Shown here: one piece after another, positions 12,664-25,400 of the stretch
Position numbering within the stretch: position 1 is the first letter of the stretch
How the letters are laid out: each line of letters opens with the position of its first letter
Assembly: GCA_002007465.1 (NCBI GenBank)
Contig: LNAC01000763.1
Coordinates: 587,898-651,897, forward strand
Direction of reading: 5' to 3'
From: Ailurus styani
Lineage: Eukaryota; Chordata; Mammalia; Carnivora; Ailuridae
Length of the DNA: 64,000 nucleotides
Translations under genes and position numbers: made by a program
The notes under the pieces: model-generated
Database searches by the model: none
What the model was told of the DNA's origin: nothing
What the model saw: the letters and a program-made list of their open reading frames with translations, nothing else

Positions 12664-12863
12664 CTTTTTTTCCCTTACGATTTTATTTATTTGTTTGACA
12701 GAGAGAGACATAGTGAGAGAGGGGACACAAGCAGGGGGAGTGGGAGAGGGAAAGCAGGCCTCCGGCTGAGCAAGGAGCCCAATATGGGGCTCTATCCCAG
12801 GACCCTGGGATCATGACCCGAGCCCCAGGTAGCCACTGAACGACTGAGCCACCCAAGCGCCCC
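12664..12863 (-). repeat. CAN-SINE (SINEC), full length
   Basis: A poly-T tract leads into 'acgattttatttatttg' and 'gacagagagagacata', ending at 'ctgagccacccaagcgcccc', so the element is reversed. The flanks 'ggaaatagctactct' and 'ggaaatagctaatct' are a target-site duplication. Confidence 0.93.
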
Positions 12864-13197
12864 AGGAAATAGCTAATCTAAAGACAAAGGCGTTTGATGG
12901 AAAGATTGAGGACCTTTGTGTTGGGGTTTTTGAGGCCTTTTAAACAGAATAGAGGACTAGAGAGGTCAAAGGTATTTGCCAACAATGACATAAATCAAAG
13001 TGTGAGTTGCAGTTGATATCACATATCAGAAAAACATTGTGACATGAATGAAACTGAGGAAATTATACCTATAATATATAACATATATATATTAAACAAA
13101 AACTTATGTATTATATGTTGGCTAACGCAACATAATGAAAAATAAAACAATAAATTTAAAAAATAAGACAATCTTTTAAAAAATATGTATGTGTGTA

Positions 13198-13443
13198 TGT
13201 ATGTATGTTCCATGCCTAGCATGAAGCCCAGTGTGGGGCTTGAACTCACGGCCCTGAGATCAAGTCCTGAGCTGATATGGTAACGGGTATTAAGGAGGAC
13301 ACCTGTTGGGATGAGTACTTGGGGTTATATGTAAGTGATGAATCACTAAATTCTCCTGAAATCGATACTACACTATACGTTAACTAACTTGAATTAAAAA
13401 AAAAACAACAGACGCTTAACTAACTAAGCCACCCAGGTGCCCC
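13198..13443 (-). repeat. CAN-SINE split by an L1 3' end
   Basis: Reversed SINE sequence occupies 13205-13277 ('gtggggcttgaactcacggccctgagatc') and resumes at about 13399-13443 ('cttaactaactaagccacccaggtgcccc'). Between them, 13278-13398 is a plus-strand L1 3' end ('taaggaggacacctgttgggatgag', then 'actatacgttaactaac' and poly-A). The L1 therefore inserted into an older SINE. Confidence 0.82.
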
Positions 13444-14754
13444 TAAAAACATTTATGTATAAGATCTTTACCTGATTGAACTTCCAAAAGGCAAATTGTC
13501 AAAAGGACAGTTGTGAGGAGAAATAATAAAAATATTGATCTCTACCCACAAACACATAAATGATAAATGTATCATTACCTGCTAATTTGTCCGGCACTTC
13601 CTCCTGGCAGTGATCAGAGCACAAGCATAGGTATAGAAAAGAGAGCAAAGCAACTGTGAGCAGAGCTGGGGGGTTTTCCAAATGAGAAGAACAACTTTGG
13701 TGGAAGGAAGATGACGAGTCCAAGTCGGTTGGAAGAACCTGATAAAATAACCCAAAGTTCCAAAAAAATAAAAACAAACAAACAAACACAAAAAACTAGG
13801 GTTCAGAGAGACAGATTTGATTTGGGCATCCGTCTTAGAGAAATCAAAACCATGGCATTAAACGAGATCCACCCAGACTTGGGTCCAGAGAAAAGTGGGT
13901 CTACCATGGAACCCACAAGCTCTAATGGTGGAAAGCCTGCAAAACTCATGGTGCAGGACAGTCAGAAAATGAGCGGAAGAGGCCAGTGAAGCTGACTGTT
14001 TCAGGGAGGAAGTGGTCATACAGCCGACAGAGGCGCAAAGGTGAGACAAGGACTGAGAAGCATCTACCGTGAGTTCTAGGAAGCCATGAATGTTTATCAC
14101 AGAAGCAGTTTCAGCGGAAGTGTGTGTGTGTGGGGAAACCAGCTTCCGGTGGGCTGATGCCTGAGTGTGAGGGGCAAAGCAGAAAACTGGTCTTCAGAGC
14201 CGTGAACCAGTAAGAGTAGAGGGGATGGAGTTTTCCCCACATAACTGTCCATGTTCTGAAGGTTGAGTTCCCATTCGTAATTCAGGGTTGGAAAAGTTGG
14301 ATCCTAGTGGTGGTGGTGATGAAGCATGGGTATCCCTAGGGTGACACCACGTCCTCATAACGTTGCTAGGAAGGAGCTACTGTTTCTCCTCTGGCAAATG
14401 GAAGGTACAAAGAGAGGGAACCTATCTTGCCTCAGCAACACAGGTTTTTAATAGAGACTGAATTTGATCCTTTCCCTGCTACCTCCTGATTCTGCATTCG
14501 ATTTGTGGAATGAGACGAGATGAAGAAAACAGGGCACACAGACTGGAGGGCCGGTCTTATTGTAATTGGGACTAGGGAAGAATCTGGGGTAAAAGCAGAA
14601 GGAAGGGAGGTTGGGCTGAGTAGGGAAAGGAGGTGTCACTCGGCCCTCAAACGTCACCTCTCCTAGTGTCTGTGAGACCAGGCTCCTGTGGCACCAAGCT
14701 GTCCAGCACCAGAGCGCTCGTCCTGTGCTGCAGAGTGTGCCTGCTTCTCGAAGA
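13444..14754. other. Intergenic, no gene recognised
   Basis: Short open frames on both strands are not supported by homology or splice signals. No recognisable repeat covers most of this stretch. Confidence 0.5.
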
Positions 14755-15125
14755 TGCTTCCGTGTATTATTCAGCACGAGAAAGAAGGAAATTCTGCCGT
14801 TTCTGACAACACGGGTAGATTTGAGGGCATAATGCTAAGTGCGATAAATCAGACACAGAAAGACAAATGCTGTATGGTGTCACTTACATGTGGAATCTGA
14901 AAAAGCTGAACTCACAGAAACAGAGAGTAGAGTGGTGGTGGCCAGGGGTTGGGGTTAAGGGAAAGGGGGAGATGTTATTTGAGGGTGCAAATTGGCAGCT
15001 AGTGGATAAGAAGGTCCTGGTGGTCTAGTATAGAGGACAGTGATTCCAGACAATACTCATCGTTGTTAAGAGACTACCACTTACTCATTCCCACCACCAC
15101 AAAGAAATAATTATGGGATACAACA
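14755..15125 (+). repeat. L1 ORF2 end / 3' UTR fragment
   Basis: Sequence such as 'gtattattcagcacgagaaag', 'atgctaagtgcgataaatcag' and 'gtggtggccaggggttgggg' is the standard end of L1 ORF2 and start of the 3' UTR, moderately diverged. Confidence 0.75.
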
Positions 15126-15454
15126 GAGGTGTTCGCAAACATACAATGATGATCACATTGCAATATGTAAGTGTATATTGTGTATCAAACCAGCTTGTGG
15201 CCCATCTTAGACTTACACAATGTTATATGTCGATTCTGTGTCAATAAACATGAAATCTTTGTAGTTTGGGAAGATGGGCCATTAATCTGTGTCTCTGACT
15301 TTGCCCCAATTGTATCCTCTTCTTACCATGCAGCTCATGGTTCACCTACAGTATTAGCACAAATGCGCAGGAGTGAGGGGGAAATGTCCCCTTCTTCATC
15401 CACCCACGTCATCCAGAGTCCTCGCTTATCCTGCTACCTGCTTAGCCATCATTT

Positions 15455-15930
15455 TTTTAAAGTTTTTATTTAAATCGCAGTTAGCTAACATACAGTGAAA
15501 TACTAGTTTCAGGTGCAGAATTTAGTGATTCAACACTTCCATTCATCACCCAGTGTTCGTCATGACAAGTGCACTCCTTAATTCCCATCCCCTCACCCAC
15601 CTCCCCTCTGGTGACCATCAGTGTGTTCTCTGTAGTTAAGAGTCTGTTCTTGGTTTGTCCCCCCTCTTTTTTTCCTTTGCTCATTTGTTTCGTTTTTTAA
15701 ATTCCATATATGAATAAAATCATATAGTGTGTGTCTTTCTCTGACTGACTTATTTCACTTCGCATAAATCAATTTAGCTCCATCCATGTCATTGCAAATG
15801 GCAAGATTTCATTCTTTCTGATGGCTGAGTTAATATTCTATTGTGCATACACACACACACACACACACACCACATCTTCTTTATCCATTCAACAGTTGAT
15901 GTTGATGGACATTTGGGTTGTTTTCATAAT
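15455..15930 (-). repeat. L1 3' end with (CA)n
   Basis: The reversed L1 tail begins at 'gtttttatttaaatcgcagttagc' and runs through 'ttcatcacccagtgttcgtcatg' to 'atcttctttatccattcaac'. A CA dinucleotide run of about 12 repeats at 15848-15872 sits inside it. Confidence 0.85.
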
Positions 15931-16324
15931 TTTCAGCCATTCAGAAACATTTCTAAACAATAAAATCAAGTATGACTTAATGCATCTAAAATATGTGAAT
16001 GGTCTCCACTTTCTCTGAGCTATTATCGACTGTCACATAGAATGATTAGGAGCCCCCTAACTGGTCTCACTGGATATGTTCTTTCTCATTTGCAAATGGA
16101 AACAAGCTTAGCAGAACAAGAATACAAGGGAATTTTCTAATGGGGACAATGAATATCTACAAAAAATTACAGCAATTTGCTTACTCAGTGGTAAGATATC
16201 AAAGATATTCCCCGTAATATTGGTACTAAGAAAAGGATACTTGCTATCCATTAATGTGCTCGAGGTCCTAGCCAGATAGTAAGACAGTAAAAAAGAAATC
16301 AAGTTTACAAAAAATTCTAAAAAG

Positions 16325-16965
16325 CAGCCACTTTGGAAAACAGTGTGGAGGTTCCTCAAAAAATTAAAAATAGAGCTACCCTATGACCCTGCAATTGCAC
16401 TACTGGGTATTTACCCTAAAGATACAGGTATAGTAAAAAGAAGGGCCATATGCACCCCAGTGCTCTTAGCAGCAATGGCCACAATCACCAAACTGGAAAG
16501 ACCCAAGATGTCCTCAACAGACGAATGGATAAAGAAGATGTGGTCCATATACACAATGGAATATTACGCAGCCATCAGAAAGGATGAATACCCAAGGTTT
16601 GTATCAACATGGACAGGTCTGGAGGAGATAATGCTGAGTGAGGTCAGTCAAGCAGAGAAAGTCAATCATCATATGGTTTCACTTACTTGTGGAGCATAAG
16701 GAATAGCATGCAGGACATTAGGGGAAGGAAAGGAAGAGTGAAGGGGGGAATCGGAGAGGGAGAGGAACCATGAGAGACTGTGGACTCTGAGACACAAACA
16801 GAAGGTTTTAGAGGGGAGGGGGTGGGGGGATGGGTGAGCCTGGTGGTGGGTATTAAGGAGGGCACGTGTTGTGATGAGCACTGGGTGTTACACGCAAACA
16901 ATGAGTCTTGGATCACTACATCAAAAACTAGTGACATATTGCAGCAAAGGAAACAAGAACTAGGG
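16325..16965 (+). repeat. L1 ORF2 C-terminus and 3' UTR
   Basis: The plus strand encodes typical L1 ORF2 C-terminal text ('[19 protein letters not shown]', 'YTMEYYAAIRKDEYP', 'EIMLSEVSQAEKV'). It continues into the 3' UTR ('gagggcacgtgttgtgatgagcactgggtg'). It is 5'-truncated and not a functional element. Confidence 0.93.
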
Positions 16966-17299
16966 ATAAAGTCCAAAGCAGGAAAGAAATATTCTGTGGC
17001 CATGCTGTTAACAAAGGAGACATTCTTTGGGAAAACCAGGGTGCTTAAAACTTTGGTTCACATCAGGCAGGCACAAAAATGCTTATACCTCGGAAGAGAC
17101 AAGAGGGTCTGTCTGCAGGAGAAACTTAGCTCTTTCATCCCCACCCCGCCCAACTCCTCCTGGAAGCTTCGCCAGACTCCACGCAGCTGTCCTTCCGTTT
17201 CCTGCAGGGAATGCCCCCTTCGTGGGCACAACACAGAGCTCACTCAGCTCAGGGTCACGGCCAGCGTTCAGCTCTACTTGGGACCAGCACGTCTCTTGG

Positions 17300-20200
17300 T
17301 CATTCATGCAGGCGTCTCTGTGTTCTGAGCCTTCTCCTGCGTTCCTGACTTGAAGCCCCGTTGGCTCTCTCTTCTTCCTTCTTCCTCCAAAGCCAGTCCT
17401 CGGCCAGGAGGCACATGAGGGCCACCAGGACCAGGAAAGCCAGACCGATCCGAAGGAGATTCTGGGCAGTGTGATCCCAGAGGGCAAGGTCTGGGGTCAG
17501 AAGAACAGACTGATGACTGACAGGAATGGATGGACACGCCTCGCTCCGCCTCTCTTCCTCTCCCCGTTCTAGATCACCCTTCTTCCCAGCCTGCCGTGCC
17601 CGCTGCTTGCCTACCTTGCTGGAATTCCTCCTCTGTGGCTAACAAGTCAAGGTCCCAAAGGTCTGCTGATGAAAGAGAAGTGAAGCAGTGAGAAAAAGGG
17701 AGAGAATTCGCCTCTGCCCGGGCCACCTCTCCTACCCTAGGATGGACTCCATGGCCTCGTGCGGCTTCTCCAGGTCCATCCCCCACCCTCCAGGTCCTGG
17801 TGGCTTCGTCTGGCAGGTAGAGAAGAAGAGCCGAAGGACCGGTGAACCCGGGGGGCATTTAGCTCCAGGACCTTGCGCCAGGCATGCCTGCCTTCTGGCC
17901 ACAGCTTCCTCATTACTTTGGTCCACATGGCTTCTTCCTCAGACGTTGGATGACGCACAGCCTCCCCGTTTTCTTCCAGGCTCTGAGCCCACACCCCATC
18001 CCCACCAGCACGCATGCAATGTCACTCCCGGTGCAGGGAGTTACTCCTGGTGCTGGCCCTCTTCCCACCTTGGGCCCTCCCCGTGCCATACATAGGGGCC
18101 ACTCCCTCTCTCTGGAACATTCTCTCCCACATAGCCACAGAGCGAATGCCCTCAGTTCTTTAGGTATTTGCTCTGCTGTGAGGCTGATCCAGACAGCCCT
18201 AATATTGACCTGCCCTCCCGGTCACCCTCACCCCGTTTGTTCTACTCTGTCTTTCCTCCACACCACTGTTTGCTCTCCCTGTGCAATACGCTTGGCTTAT
18301 TTCTCTGACTTTGACTCGCGGTCTGTCTCCCGCTGGGGTACAAGAGCCACAAAAGCAATGACATGTTTTTAGTGTCCCTGGGAGGCTCTCATCACCTCCC
18401 CTCCCAACTTTAGAAGTAACTGTTACTCACCAGAAAAAGAGGTGTGCTCTGTGGGTGCAAGGCTGGTGTCCCCAACATCTTCTGGCAGTGGAAACAAAGA
18501 AAACCGTAAGCGTTTGGGATTTCCTCTGGTCTTCACACCAACTCTCTGTGTCCTCCCCCTCCCTGTCCCCCCGGCCTTCTTCCTCAGGGACAATCAGCTG
18601 GGCCTCCCCAAAATGCATGTGGGTGAGGGCACTGCAGGGAGGTGCCTGCTGTCTCTTCCCACCTGACCCTTTGCTTCCTTCCTCATCGCTGGTTGGGGTT
18701 CACTTGGGGTTCTGGAGAGGATACGGGGGGATCTGGGGGTTTCCTCACCTGTGACCAGGAGCTTCACAGGCTCACTGGGGAAAGACCATGCGTAGTCGTT
18801 ATAAGAGCCAAAACATCTGTACGTCCCTCTGTGGGCTGTGGTCATAGGACCCATGAGGAACTTCCCCTGGGTGTTCCCATAACTGTGCTGAGGGCGGCCG
18901 GATCTTTCCTCCTTGAGCAGAAAGAACTTGTTTGTTGCAGTGCCTAGCCGACAGTAGAAGGTCACATTCTCTCCTGAGGTCACCTCAGGCCCAGGATGAA
19001 CGGAGAGGGTGGGCGTGTCATACAGTTCTGTGGGGGAAGGACACAGGTAGGTTAAGAGAGTCTTTATCCTGCCTCCTATGTACCCCTTCCTCCTTGGCCT
19101 TAAGACTGGGATGTCGCTCCCCAGAATCTCTGTCCCCTCTGCCTTGGTCATGGACACACCCTCGCAGAGCTCTCCCTTCAAGACTGAGGCACTCATTCCT
19201 CTAGCTTCCTCTCTCTGGGGATTGCCCGACATCAGCGGTTCTCAGAGTTGGAGATCTTGGGACCCATGACATCACCATGAGCTGGAAGCTTATTAGAAGT
19301 GCAGATTCCCAGGATCCACGCCAGACTCCCCGCCTCAGAAACTCAGGGGTAAGGCAGCCAACTGTGTTTTAAAAACTGTTATTGTTTTCCATTGCTATAA
19401 AATACATGACACATGAAATTTACCACCTTCTGGGCGCCTGGGTGGCTCAGTGNNNNNNNNNNNNNNNNNNNNNNNNNNNNNNNNNNNNNNNNNNNNNNNN
19501 NNNNNNNNNNNNNNNNNNNNNNNNNNNNNNNNNNNNNNNNNNNNNNNNNNNNNNNNNNNNNNNNNNNNNCTGCTCAGCAGGGAGCCTGCTTCCTCCTCTC
19601 TCCTCTCTCTCTGCCTGCCTCTCTGCCTACTTGTAATCTCTCTCTCTGTGTCAAATGAATAAATAAAATCTTTAAAAAAAAAAAAAAAAGAAATTTACCA
19701 CCTTCACCCATTTTACGGGTACGATTCAGTGGTATTGAGTACATTCACACTGTCATGCAACCATCGCTGCCATCCATCACCATGATTCTTTTCATCTTAT
19801 AGAACTGAAACTGTCCCCGTTACTAAGCACCCTCTTCACGCCCATCTCCCAGCCCCTGGCACCCACCCTTCTGCTGTCTCTGTGAACCTGACCATCCGAG
19901 GTCCCACACAGAAGTGACCCCTACAGTCTTTGTCCTTCTGCTTATCTCATTCAGCATAATGCCCTCAAGGTCTGTCCGTCACACAGCAGGTCTTCGAGTC
20001 TCCTTCCTTTTTAAGGCTGAACAATATTCCGTCGTGTGTCTAGACCACATTTTGTTTATCCGTTCCTTTGTCAGTAGACAGTGGGGTTGTTGCTACCTTT
20101 CGGCTGTTGTGAAGAACGCTTTTGTGAACATGGGAGCCCTAGGGACATCCCTGTTTTCATGAACCCTCCAGGTGATTCTTATATCTGCTTAAGTTTGAGA

Positions 20201-21402
20201 ACCGTATCCCTCAGCTGAAGGCAGCCTCCTTACCTGAGACTCCCTTCCTCCCAACCCCGTTCTACTCTTTTTCCATATTATGATTTACTCCTCAGGTGCT
20301 CATGCCTGACTGATTTGTCCTGACTTGGACTCGTAGTCTGTCTTCCCCTCTAGAATACAAGTGCCACAAAAGCACGGATGTTTGAATGGAACTTCCTCCC
20401 TAGGAGAGGCTGACACTGGTGCGGACAGAACACTAGCTCATCTTGAGACCACTTAGAAGGGCCACCCCAGGTCTCGAGTTCCACATTTGTTTGGCTGCGG
20501 TGTCTGTTGAAACTGCACCATGGTCAGCTTCTGTTTTTTGCCTGGCCTGCTTCCCTCACTCCTCATCACCAGGGTCACTCTGGAGGATGCCTCCCAGGGT
20601 TCTTCCCCACCCCACGCACGCACACATCCATCGCAGAGCATCTCACTTGGAGAACCCGCTGACCTATGACCGGTCGGCCTCTAGGTCATAGACAACCGCA
20701 GAGAGAGGTCGAATGATACCAAAGGAGATTAATAAATAAATGGTGACCCTCCCCAGGATTCAGGCCGAGGACGGGCAGTTACCTGTTACCACCAGATCCA
20801 GAGGGTCACTAGGGTTTGACCAGAGCTCCTTGCTTTGGTAAATGCACTTGTATTGCCCTGCAGTGAGCGGGGTCATGGTTGGGATGCGGAACGCGGCTAT
20901 GTTCCTCCTTCCATGTTTCTTTGGGCTCTGCTGGGAAGACAGTTGTCCCTCGAAATACAGCTGGTACTTAGTGGCCTCAGGAGGCCCCTGGCAGATGATG
21001 AATGCCTGCTTTCCCTTCGGAATCATGAAATCTGGGTTGGCCCAGATGATGGGTTTTGAAAGAATCTCTGGAAAGAAATCAGAGGTTGGAGTTCCAGATA
21101 AAGCCCCCCACCCTGAAATGTCCACCCGGTTGCTGGCACCAAGCCCTCCTAGCAAACCAGAGGCACTGCTCTCTCCTCTGGTGGTTCCTAGGTGGACACT
21201 TTGTCTGACCCCAGTGGAGAGACTCTGGGGCTCTGAAGGAGGGACTCACGCTTCTGGGTGCTGACGGTCTGGCTCAGGTACAGCCCTGGAAGACAGGAAT
21301 AGTGAGACACGCTGCCCCACCCACACCCAGACCCCTGGATTCCGTCTCCCTCATGCGCAAGAACTCACCGAGGTAGAGCAGGGCCGTGAGCGTGGAGGTC
21401 AT
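17300..21402 (-). CDS. NCR1: NCR1 (NKp46), natural cytotoxicity triggering receptor 1
   Basis: NCR1 is the activating receptor of natural killer cells. It binds ligands through two Ig domains and signals through CD3-zeta/FcR-gamma. Exons, 5' to 3' on the minus strand: 21402-21369 (34 nt, signal start [12 protein letters not shown]), 21285-21250 (36 nt), 21067-20783 (285 nt, D1, 'FIICQG' to 'AGQYKCIY'), 19027-18749 (279 nt, D2, '[14 protein letters not shown]' to '[18 protein letters not shown]'), 18481-18431 and 17665-17615 (51 nt each, stalk, '[10 protein letters not shown]'), and 17490-17300 (191 nt, transmembrane and tail). All junctions have AG/GT and phases agree. The coding sum is 927 nt, or 308 residues plus stop, close to the 304 of human NCR1 as I recall it. 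The membrane exon has '[15 protein letters not shown]', with the arginine that pairs with the adaptor aspartate. There is no ITIM. The intron between D1 and D2 holds a 117-N gap and nested repeats. FCAR lies upstream and the NLRP pseudogene downstream, as in human. Confidence 0.97.
19236..20200 (+). repeat. MER20-like hAT element interrupted by L1 and SINE
   Basis: 19236-19375 ('gcggttctcagagttgg' to 'actgtgttttaa') and about 20161-20200 ('accctccaggtgattctt', 'agtttgagaacc') read as the two halves of one MER20-like non-autonomous hAT element. Between them lies reversed L1M-type sequence (19376-20160). That in turn is split by the SINE with the N gap. This all sits in the NCR1 intron between D1 and D2. 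The MER family name is from memory. Confidence 0.7.
19431..19689 (+). repeat. CAN-SINE containing a 117-N assembly gap
   Basis: The head 'gggcgcctgggtggctcagtg' and the tail ('ctgctcagcagggagcctgc' to poly-A) flank 117 undetermined bases at 19453-19569. The 16-bp direct repeat 'gaaatttaccaccttc' abuts both ends, a clean target-site duplication showing that the gap lies inside a single SINE. Confidence 0.93.
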
Positions 21403-21875
21403 AGCACTGATGCTACCAGGTGAATGTGGAGCAGTTGGGTGGAGACCACGTCCAGCAGGCCAGGAAAGTGCACAGGATGTGGTGGGGTAACCCAGCACTA
21501 ATTGCCGTGGGGCTTTCACACTGACTTTTTTCAAGACAATTCAGTCTTCCTTCTACCTCCGATCACAAGGCATAAAGACAGGTCATGGTCCCCGTGACAC
21601 ATCTGATCATCTCTGTGGTCTAACCAGATCCTCTGACAATTGCCTGCCCCACCTGAAACTGATTTCAGGGTCCTCTTCTAAATTTTGAAATGTGGACATT
21701 ATGCCCAGGAAAGGTATAAGGTAGGGTACAGAGCGGAAAGTTTAGAATCATTTAAAAATATATGTGTTTAATCTTGGCTCGCCTTTGTTTGGTTATGCAT
21801 ATGCTTGGTCAGTGAGTTGGCTTCAATGGAATGAAATAACACTATCTTCTCCAAAGATTTGTTACAATGTTTCAA

Positions 21876-22440
21876 CAAAATGCATAAAGAAGATGTGGTC
21901 CATATACACAATGGAATATTACTCAGCCATCAGAAAGGATGAAGACCCAACTTTTGTATCAGCATGGCGGGGTCTGGAGGAGATTATGCTGAGTGAAATA
22001 AGTCAACCAGAGGAAGTCAATTATCATACGGTTTCACGNGCCATCAGAAAGGATGAAGACCCAACTTTTGTATCAGCATGGCGGGGTCTGGAGGAGATTA
22101 TGCTGAGTGAAATAAGTCAACCAGAGGAAGTCAATTATCATACGGTTTCACGTATTTGTGGAACATAAGGAATAGCATGGAGGACATTAGGAGAAGGAGG
22201 GGGAAAATGAAGGGGGAGAAATTGGAGTGGGAGAAAACCATGAGAGACTATGGACTCCGGGAAACAAACTGAGGGTTTTAGAGGGGAGGGGGGGGGGGGG
22301 ATGGGTCAGCCTGGTGGTGGGTATTGAGGAGGGCACGGATTGCATGGAGCACTGGGTGTTGTACATAAACAGTGAATCATGGAGCACTGCATCAAAAACT
22401 AATGATGTACTGTATGGTGACTAACACAACACAATTAAAA
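21876..22440 (+). repeat. L1 ORF2 end and 3' UTR, with a single-N join
   Basis: L1 ORF2 tail ('YTMEYYSAIRKDEDP') followed by the 3' UTR and A-rich end. The 113 bp at 21926-22038 are repeated exactly at 22040-22152 around a single N at 22039. This looks like an assembly join rather than a real duplication. Confidence 0.9.
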
Positions 22441-25400
22441 AAAGCATAAACAACAACAACAAATTGAATGTGAAACAAAATTTTCAGTTTCTTACATAGG
22501 TACATTCCTGTAGTCTGTTATAAAACAGAAATTAAATATTAAAATCTTTACTATTTAACTATATTGTAAAACTCAAAATATGTTTTTTTCTCAAAGGGTC
22601 TAAACAATTTTTGAGAGTAAAATATAATGCCAATTTACATTCTGCCTTACATTCTATGAGGAAGTCTCCTGCAATCTATTACCTTCGTTCTTCTTGATTT
22701 TGTGATTAAATATATTCCATTCACTTTATTATTTACATGCAGTAAGACCCACTCATTTCCTGTTCAGCGCTATATGAGTTTTGATAAACGTGTATAGTCA
22801 TGTTACCAGCACCCCAGTCAAAATATAGGACAGTTTTGTCCTCGTATTGGTAGTATTGGTAGTGTTTGTTCTTGTGTGTCTGACTTACCTCACTTAACAT
22901 AATGACCTGTGTGTTCATTCCTGTCGTTGCAAATGATAGGATTTCTATTCCATTCTCCCGGGCAGATTTAGACCTAAATTCAGAAGCTCTGTAAAAATTG
23001 CTACTGTCTTGCTACCTGTAAAAATCGCTACTGTCTTGTCCTCCCCGTTAGGACTTGCCAAGCATACAGCAGGGGGTTTCTTCCAGCTGACTTCCTGTGT
23101 GCATCATTTAGGAAACTTAGCCTCAATAAAATTACAGGAAATATGGGTGCAGAAGAAGTAGTGGGTGAGGACCTTGGGCCACCCACTGGAGTTTTTTTAT
23201 GTTGACCACATTTCTAGAGAGTGGGCACAGCCAATGCCTGTGAGAAACTTGGTTACATGCTATGGCTTTTGCTTGTTTGTTTGCTTTTTGTTTTTAAAAT
23301 CACACTTGACCTATGGAAACATTTAGATACCAAACCGTGGGGGAGGGAGACAGTGGTTGCTAGTTCAAAGGAGACTTTGAGGCAGGCTTGATGTAGATGA
23401 CAAAGGTGTCTCTGGGCCAAGAGGGCATCTTGTCTCACTTTCTCCCATAATACATCTTAATTTACTCATCATTGTCAGCCTAAAGCCCATTCAGTGCATG
23501 AAGGTAAGTTTCCTAGTGAGTGGGTTCCTGTGTCAGGAAAGAGCTGGTTGTTCTCTGGGGATAAAGTGACCAGAGAAGTAGTTCTCTTGGTGTGGTGAGA
23601 AAGTTCTGCTACCTCTCACTTCAGAGAGTTTGAGAGTCTATTCAAGAGGCTGGTTGCATGATAACATGTTCCCGTGAAATTGTTTTAAAAGCTGGGGGAA
23701 GCTCCCTGGGATTTAAGTCAGCCTCCTAGCACCACAGAGGATCAGGCTAGTATCTCTATGGCATGGCCCTAATTGGGGTTGGGTCTGTACTTTAGAGAAT
23801 GGGTCTAGCCTCGATTTCCTTGTGGCTTTCTTCTCTACCGACCATTTTAATAATTTACAAAGTTCTGTATCTCAAGTCCCTTGGTATTGCTAATTCTTTC
23901 ATTATATTTTGGGGTTTCTTTGTTTCTTTATGAAGTTTGCAATTTTTTATTGCTAGTCATTCACAGTGAGATTTCCTACCTATGGGATTCCAACGTATAT
24001 TGTTGTGTGTACATGTAGCAAAAGTGTTGCCTTCCATTTGATTCTTCTGGAGGGCCCAGGTCTCAGCAGGCTGTGATTAATCTTACATTCATTTATGGTT
24101 TTGGTCCTTCCTGGCTCAGAAGTGGAATTCAAACTCACACTATTGTGGAAGTTGTCAGTGTTTCTGATTTTTCATAAGTCTGCATCCAGACATGCAGACA
24201 GGCAGGTTTGCTTATCATGTTCTGAGATGGTGATTGGAGCAATTCTAGAGCCACTTTTTCTAAGAGGGAAATCCTTCCAAAGACTTGACTTTGTCAAAGT
24301 GTTTTTACTTCAGCCCATTTCTATCTTAAGCTCACACCCATACTCCTGGGGCTATCTCTGTTTAGAGACTGTAAGCCACGTTGGAGATGATGGATTTCAA
24401 GCCATCACTCAATCACTTAAAGAGTGAGCAACTCCGAGGATGTCACTAACAGTTTATTCATTTTTTTTGGTACTTGAAAAAAAAGCTTTATTGAGAAATA
24501 ACTTACATACTGTACAATTTACCTATTTAAAGTATGTAATTCAATGGTTTTCAGTATATTCACTGAACTGCTCAACTGTTACTACAGTTCACCACCACAA
24601 AAAGAAACCTAATGCCCACTGGCCATCAATGCCTGTTACCTCCCCGCCCCCCCAAATCTGCCGGCTTCAGGAAACCAGTAATCTTTCATTCTCTAGAGAC
24701 CACAACGAACTTTTCACAAAGTGTGGTAAAAAATACATAACATAACTTTTTACCATTTCAACTATTTTATTTTTTCACTGTGTTATGTTAGTCACCATAA
24801 AGTACATCATTAGTTTTTGATGCAGTGTTCCATGATTCATGGTTTATGTACAAGTTTTTTTTATCGTAGCAAAAAATGCATAACATGAAATTTACCATCT
24901 TCAGCAATTATACATTAGTGTGCAGGTCACTCACATTGTTGCTCCAGAACTCTTTCATCTTTCAAAACGAAGCTCTATACCCTGAAAGAGAGTTGTTCTT
25001 TGACAGACATAGGGTTTCATTTTAACCATTTTTGAGTGTATAGTTCAGTGGTATTAAGCACATTCACATTCTTGGGGGACCATCACCGCCATTTGTCTCC
25101 AGAACTTTCTCATCATCCCAAACTGAAACTCCGTATCCATATATTTGCATCATTATTCAAATCATAACACTTTTAAGGTTTTTGTTAAGTAATCTCTACA
25201 CTCAGTGTGGGAGCTCAAACTCACAACCCCGAGATCAAGAGTCACACGCTTTACCGACTGAGCCGGCAGGTGACCATCAAATCTTATCATTTGTGAGCAT
25301 CTGTTTGCTCATATGACAGGTGGATTGGCTAAAATAAAATTCACAGGGCTGCAGTATGCTCCTGCAATGAAGTGAGCAGAACAAAGCCTAACAAAGAAGT

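Noticed and set aside
16343..16699. 118-codon frame with a protein-like sequence
   Set aside because: It is the C-terminus of L1 ORF2 in a 5'-truncated copy.
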